Below, piece by piece: positions 49,652 through 49,921 of a stretch of 49,921 bases of DNA. How positions within the stretch are numbered: position 1 is the stretch's first letter; each line of letters opens with the position of its first letter. The stretch is from Bacillota bacterium (lineage in GTDB: Bacteria; Bacillota; Clostridia; Tissierellales; Peptoniphilaceae). The stretch spans positions 1 to 49,921 of the forward strand of contig JAQYDN010000015.1 of the NCBI GenBank assembly GCA_028724185.1, read 5' to 3'. Position numbers and translations under genes: made by a program. Below the pieces are notes generated by a model. It was not told the DNA's origin. It saw nothing but the letters and a program-made list of their open reading frames with translations, and did not search any database.

Positions 49652-49681
49652 CCCCTTCGGAGTGATTCCGAAGGGCTTTTT
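49652..49681 (+). terminator. Intrinsic terminator
   Basis: CCCTTCGG (49653-49660)/CCGAAGGG (49668-49675) with a seven-base loop, then CTTTTTAT. It ends the DUF2975-HTH operon 8 bp after the last stop. Confidence 0.92.
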
Positions 49682-49737
49682 ATTTGCAAAAATAGGAGTC
49701 GCTCTTCTCTGCCACACACAGCAGTTATTCTGCACAC

Positions 49738-49770
49738 AAAAAAAACACACGTCCTTTCGGATCGTGTGTT
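49738..49770 (-). terminator. rRNA operon terminator
   Basis: On the minus strand AACACACG (49763-49770) pairs with CGTGTGTT (49744-49751), followed by TTTTTTT. It lies 10 bp after the 5S rRNA, so this is the end of an rrn operon. Confidence 0.92.
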
Positions 49771-49780
49771 TTTCATTTAA

Positions 49781-49895
49781 CCGGCAATTTCCTACTCTCC
49801 CGGGTCGTTACCAACCAAGTACCATCGGCGTTAAGAGGCTTAACTTCTGTGTTCGGTATGGGTACAGGTGTGTCCCTCTTGCTATCGTCACCGGA
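49781..49895 (-). rRNA. rrf: 5S ribosomal RNA
   Basis: On the minus strand the sequence begins TCCGGTGACGATAGC, contains the conserved loops CCCATACCGAACACAGAAG and GATGGTACTTGG, and ends GGGAGAGTAGGAAATTGCCGG. Both ends pair in helix I. About 115 nt, the full 5S length. Its 16S and 23S partners would lie to the right, beyond the window. Ends are placed to within a base or two. Confidence 0.96.
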
Positions 49896-49921
49896 CGACC
49901 ATCATCGACATATACAATCAT

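Noticed and set aside
1-49921. tRNA genes, insertion sequences, prophage genes or anti-CRISPR genes
   Set aside because: No TpsiC-like GGTTCGAATCC, transposase or phage structural gene was recognised on either strand, and no anti-CRISPR-associated regulator is present.

Overview
The window looks like a chromosomal piece of a low-to-mid GC Firmicute. Support comes from AGGAGG ribosome binding sites, TTGACA/TATAAT-type promoters, many short intrinsic terminators, and DUF3793, DUF5714 and OhrR-type genes. An anaerobic cocci/Tissierellia (Peptoniphilaceae-like) host is my guess from gene content only; nothing in the window proves it. Most of the window is moderate in GC, but about 35.7-40.7 kb is clearly AT-richer.

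Positions 1-9023 hold a complete type I-C CRISPR-Cas locus, read on the minus strand. cas3 has its own promoter. It is followed by a 162-bp gap and then cas5c-cas8c(with an internal cas11c)-cas7-cas4-cas1-cas2, a leader, and an array with ten repeats in view that runs off the left edge. The gap between cas3 and cas5c holds the most interesting element. A very small plus-strand gene has an extended -10 promoter, a degenerate CRISPR repeat (a short stem-loop plus 10 of the 11 bases of the crRNA 5' handle), a spacer-like stretch and an intrinsic terminator. Its spacer-like stretch matches the cas5c operon promoter beside it, next to a TTC PAM, with mismatches at positions 6, 12 and 17 of the first 18. 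I read this as a Cas-regulating, crRNA-like RNA (CreR type) that would let the I-C effector repress its own operon.

Positions 9.1-35.5 kb are ordinary chromosome: metabolic enzymes (3-hydroxyacyl-CoA dehydrogenase family, M20 peptidase, SDR, an FAD disulfide oxidoreductase family protein), ion homeostasis (two cation/proton antiporters, MscS, CorA), oxidative stress and iron (OhrR-glutathione peroxidase, ferritin, pirin with MarR), and a MarR/UvrA-like ABC pair. The second antiporter lies behind a fluoride (crcB-class) riboswitch whose terminator sequesters the 3' half of the aptamer.

Positions 35.7-40.7 kb are an AT-rich module: response regulator, histidine kinase, ABC ATPase and a large FtsX-type permease. 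It resembles antimicrobial-peptide sensing/detoxification modules. A near-identical 30-bp terminator hairpin sits at each end, which suggests acquisition as a cassette. Three 11-12-bp-spaced direct repeats before the ATPase gene look like the regulator's binding sites.

Positions 40.9-49.9 kb return to housekeeping and small regulatory operons: a RlmD-type rRNA methyltransferase, SelO, a UroD-family protein, a GntR-regulated ABC exporter, a flavodoxin overlapping a DUF3793 gene, and a DUF2975/HTH/membrane-protein operon. The window ends with a minus-strand 5S rRNA and its terminator, the tail of an rRNA operon that continues off the right edge.
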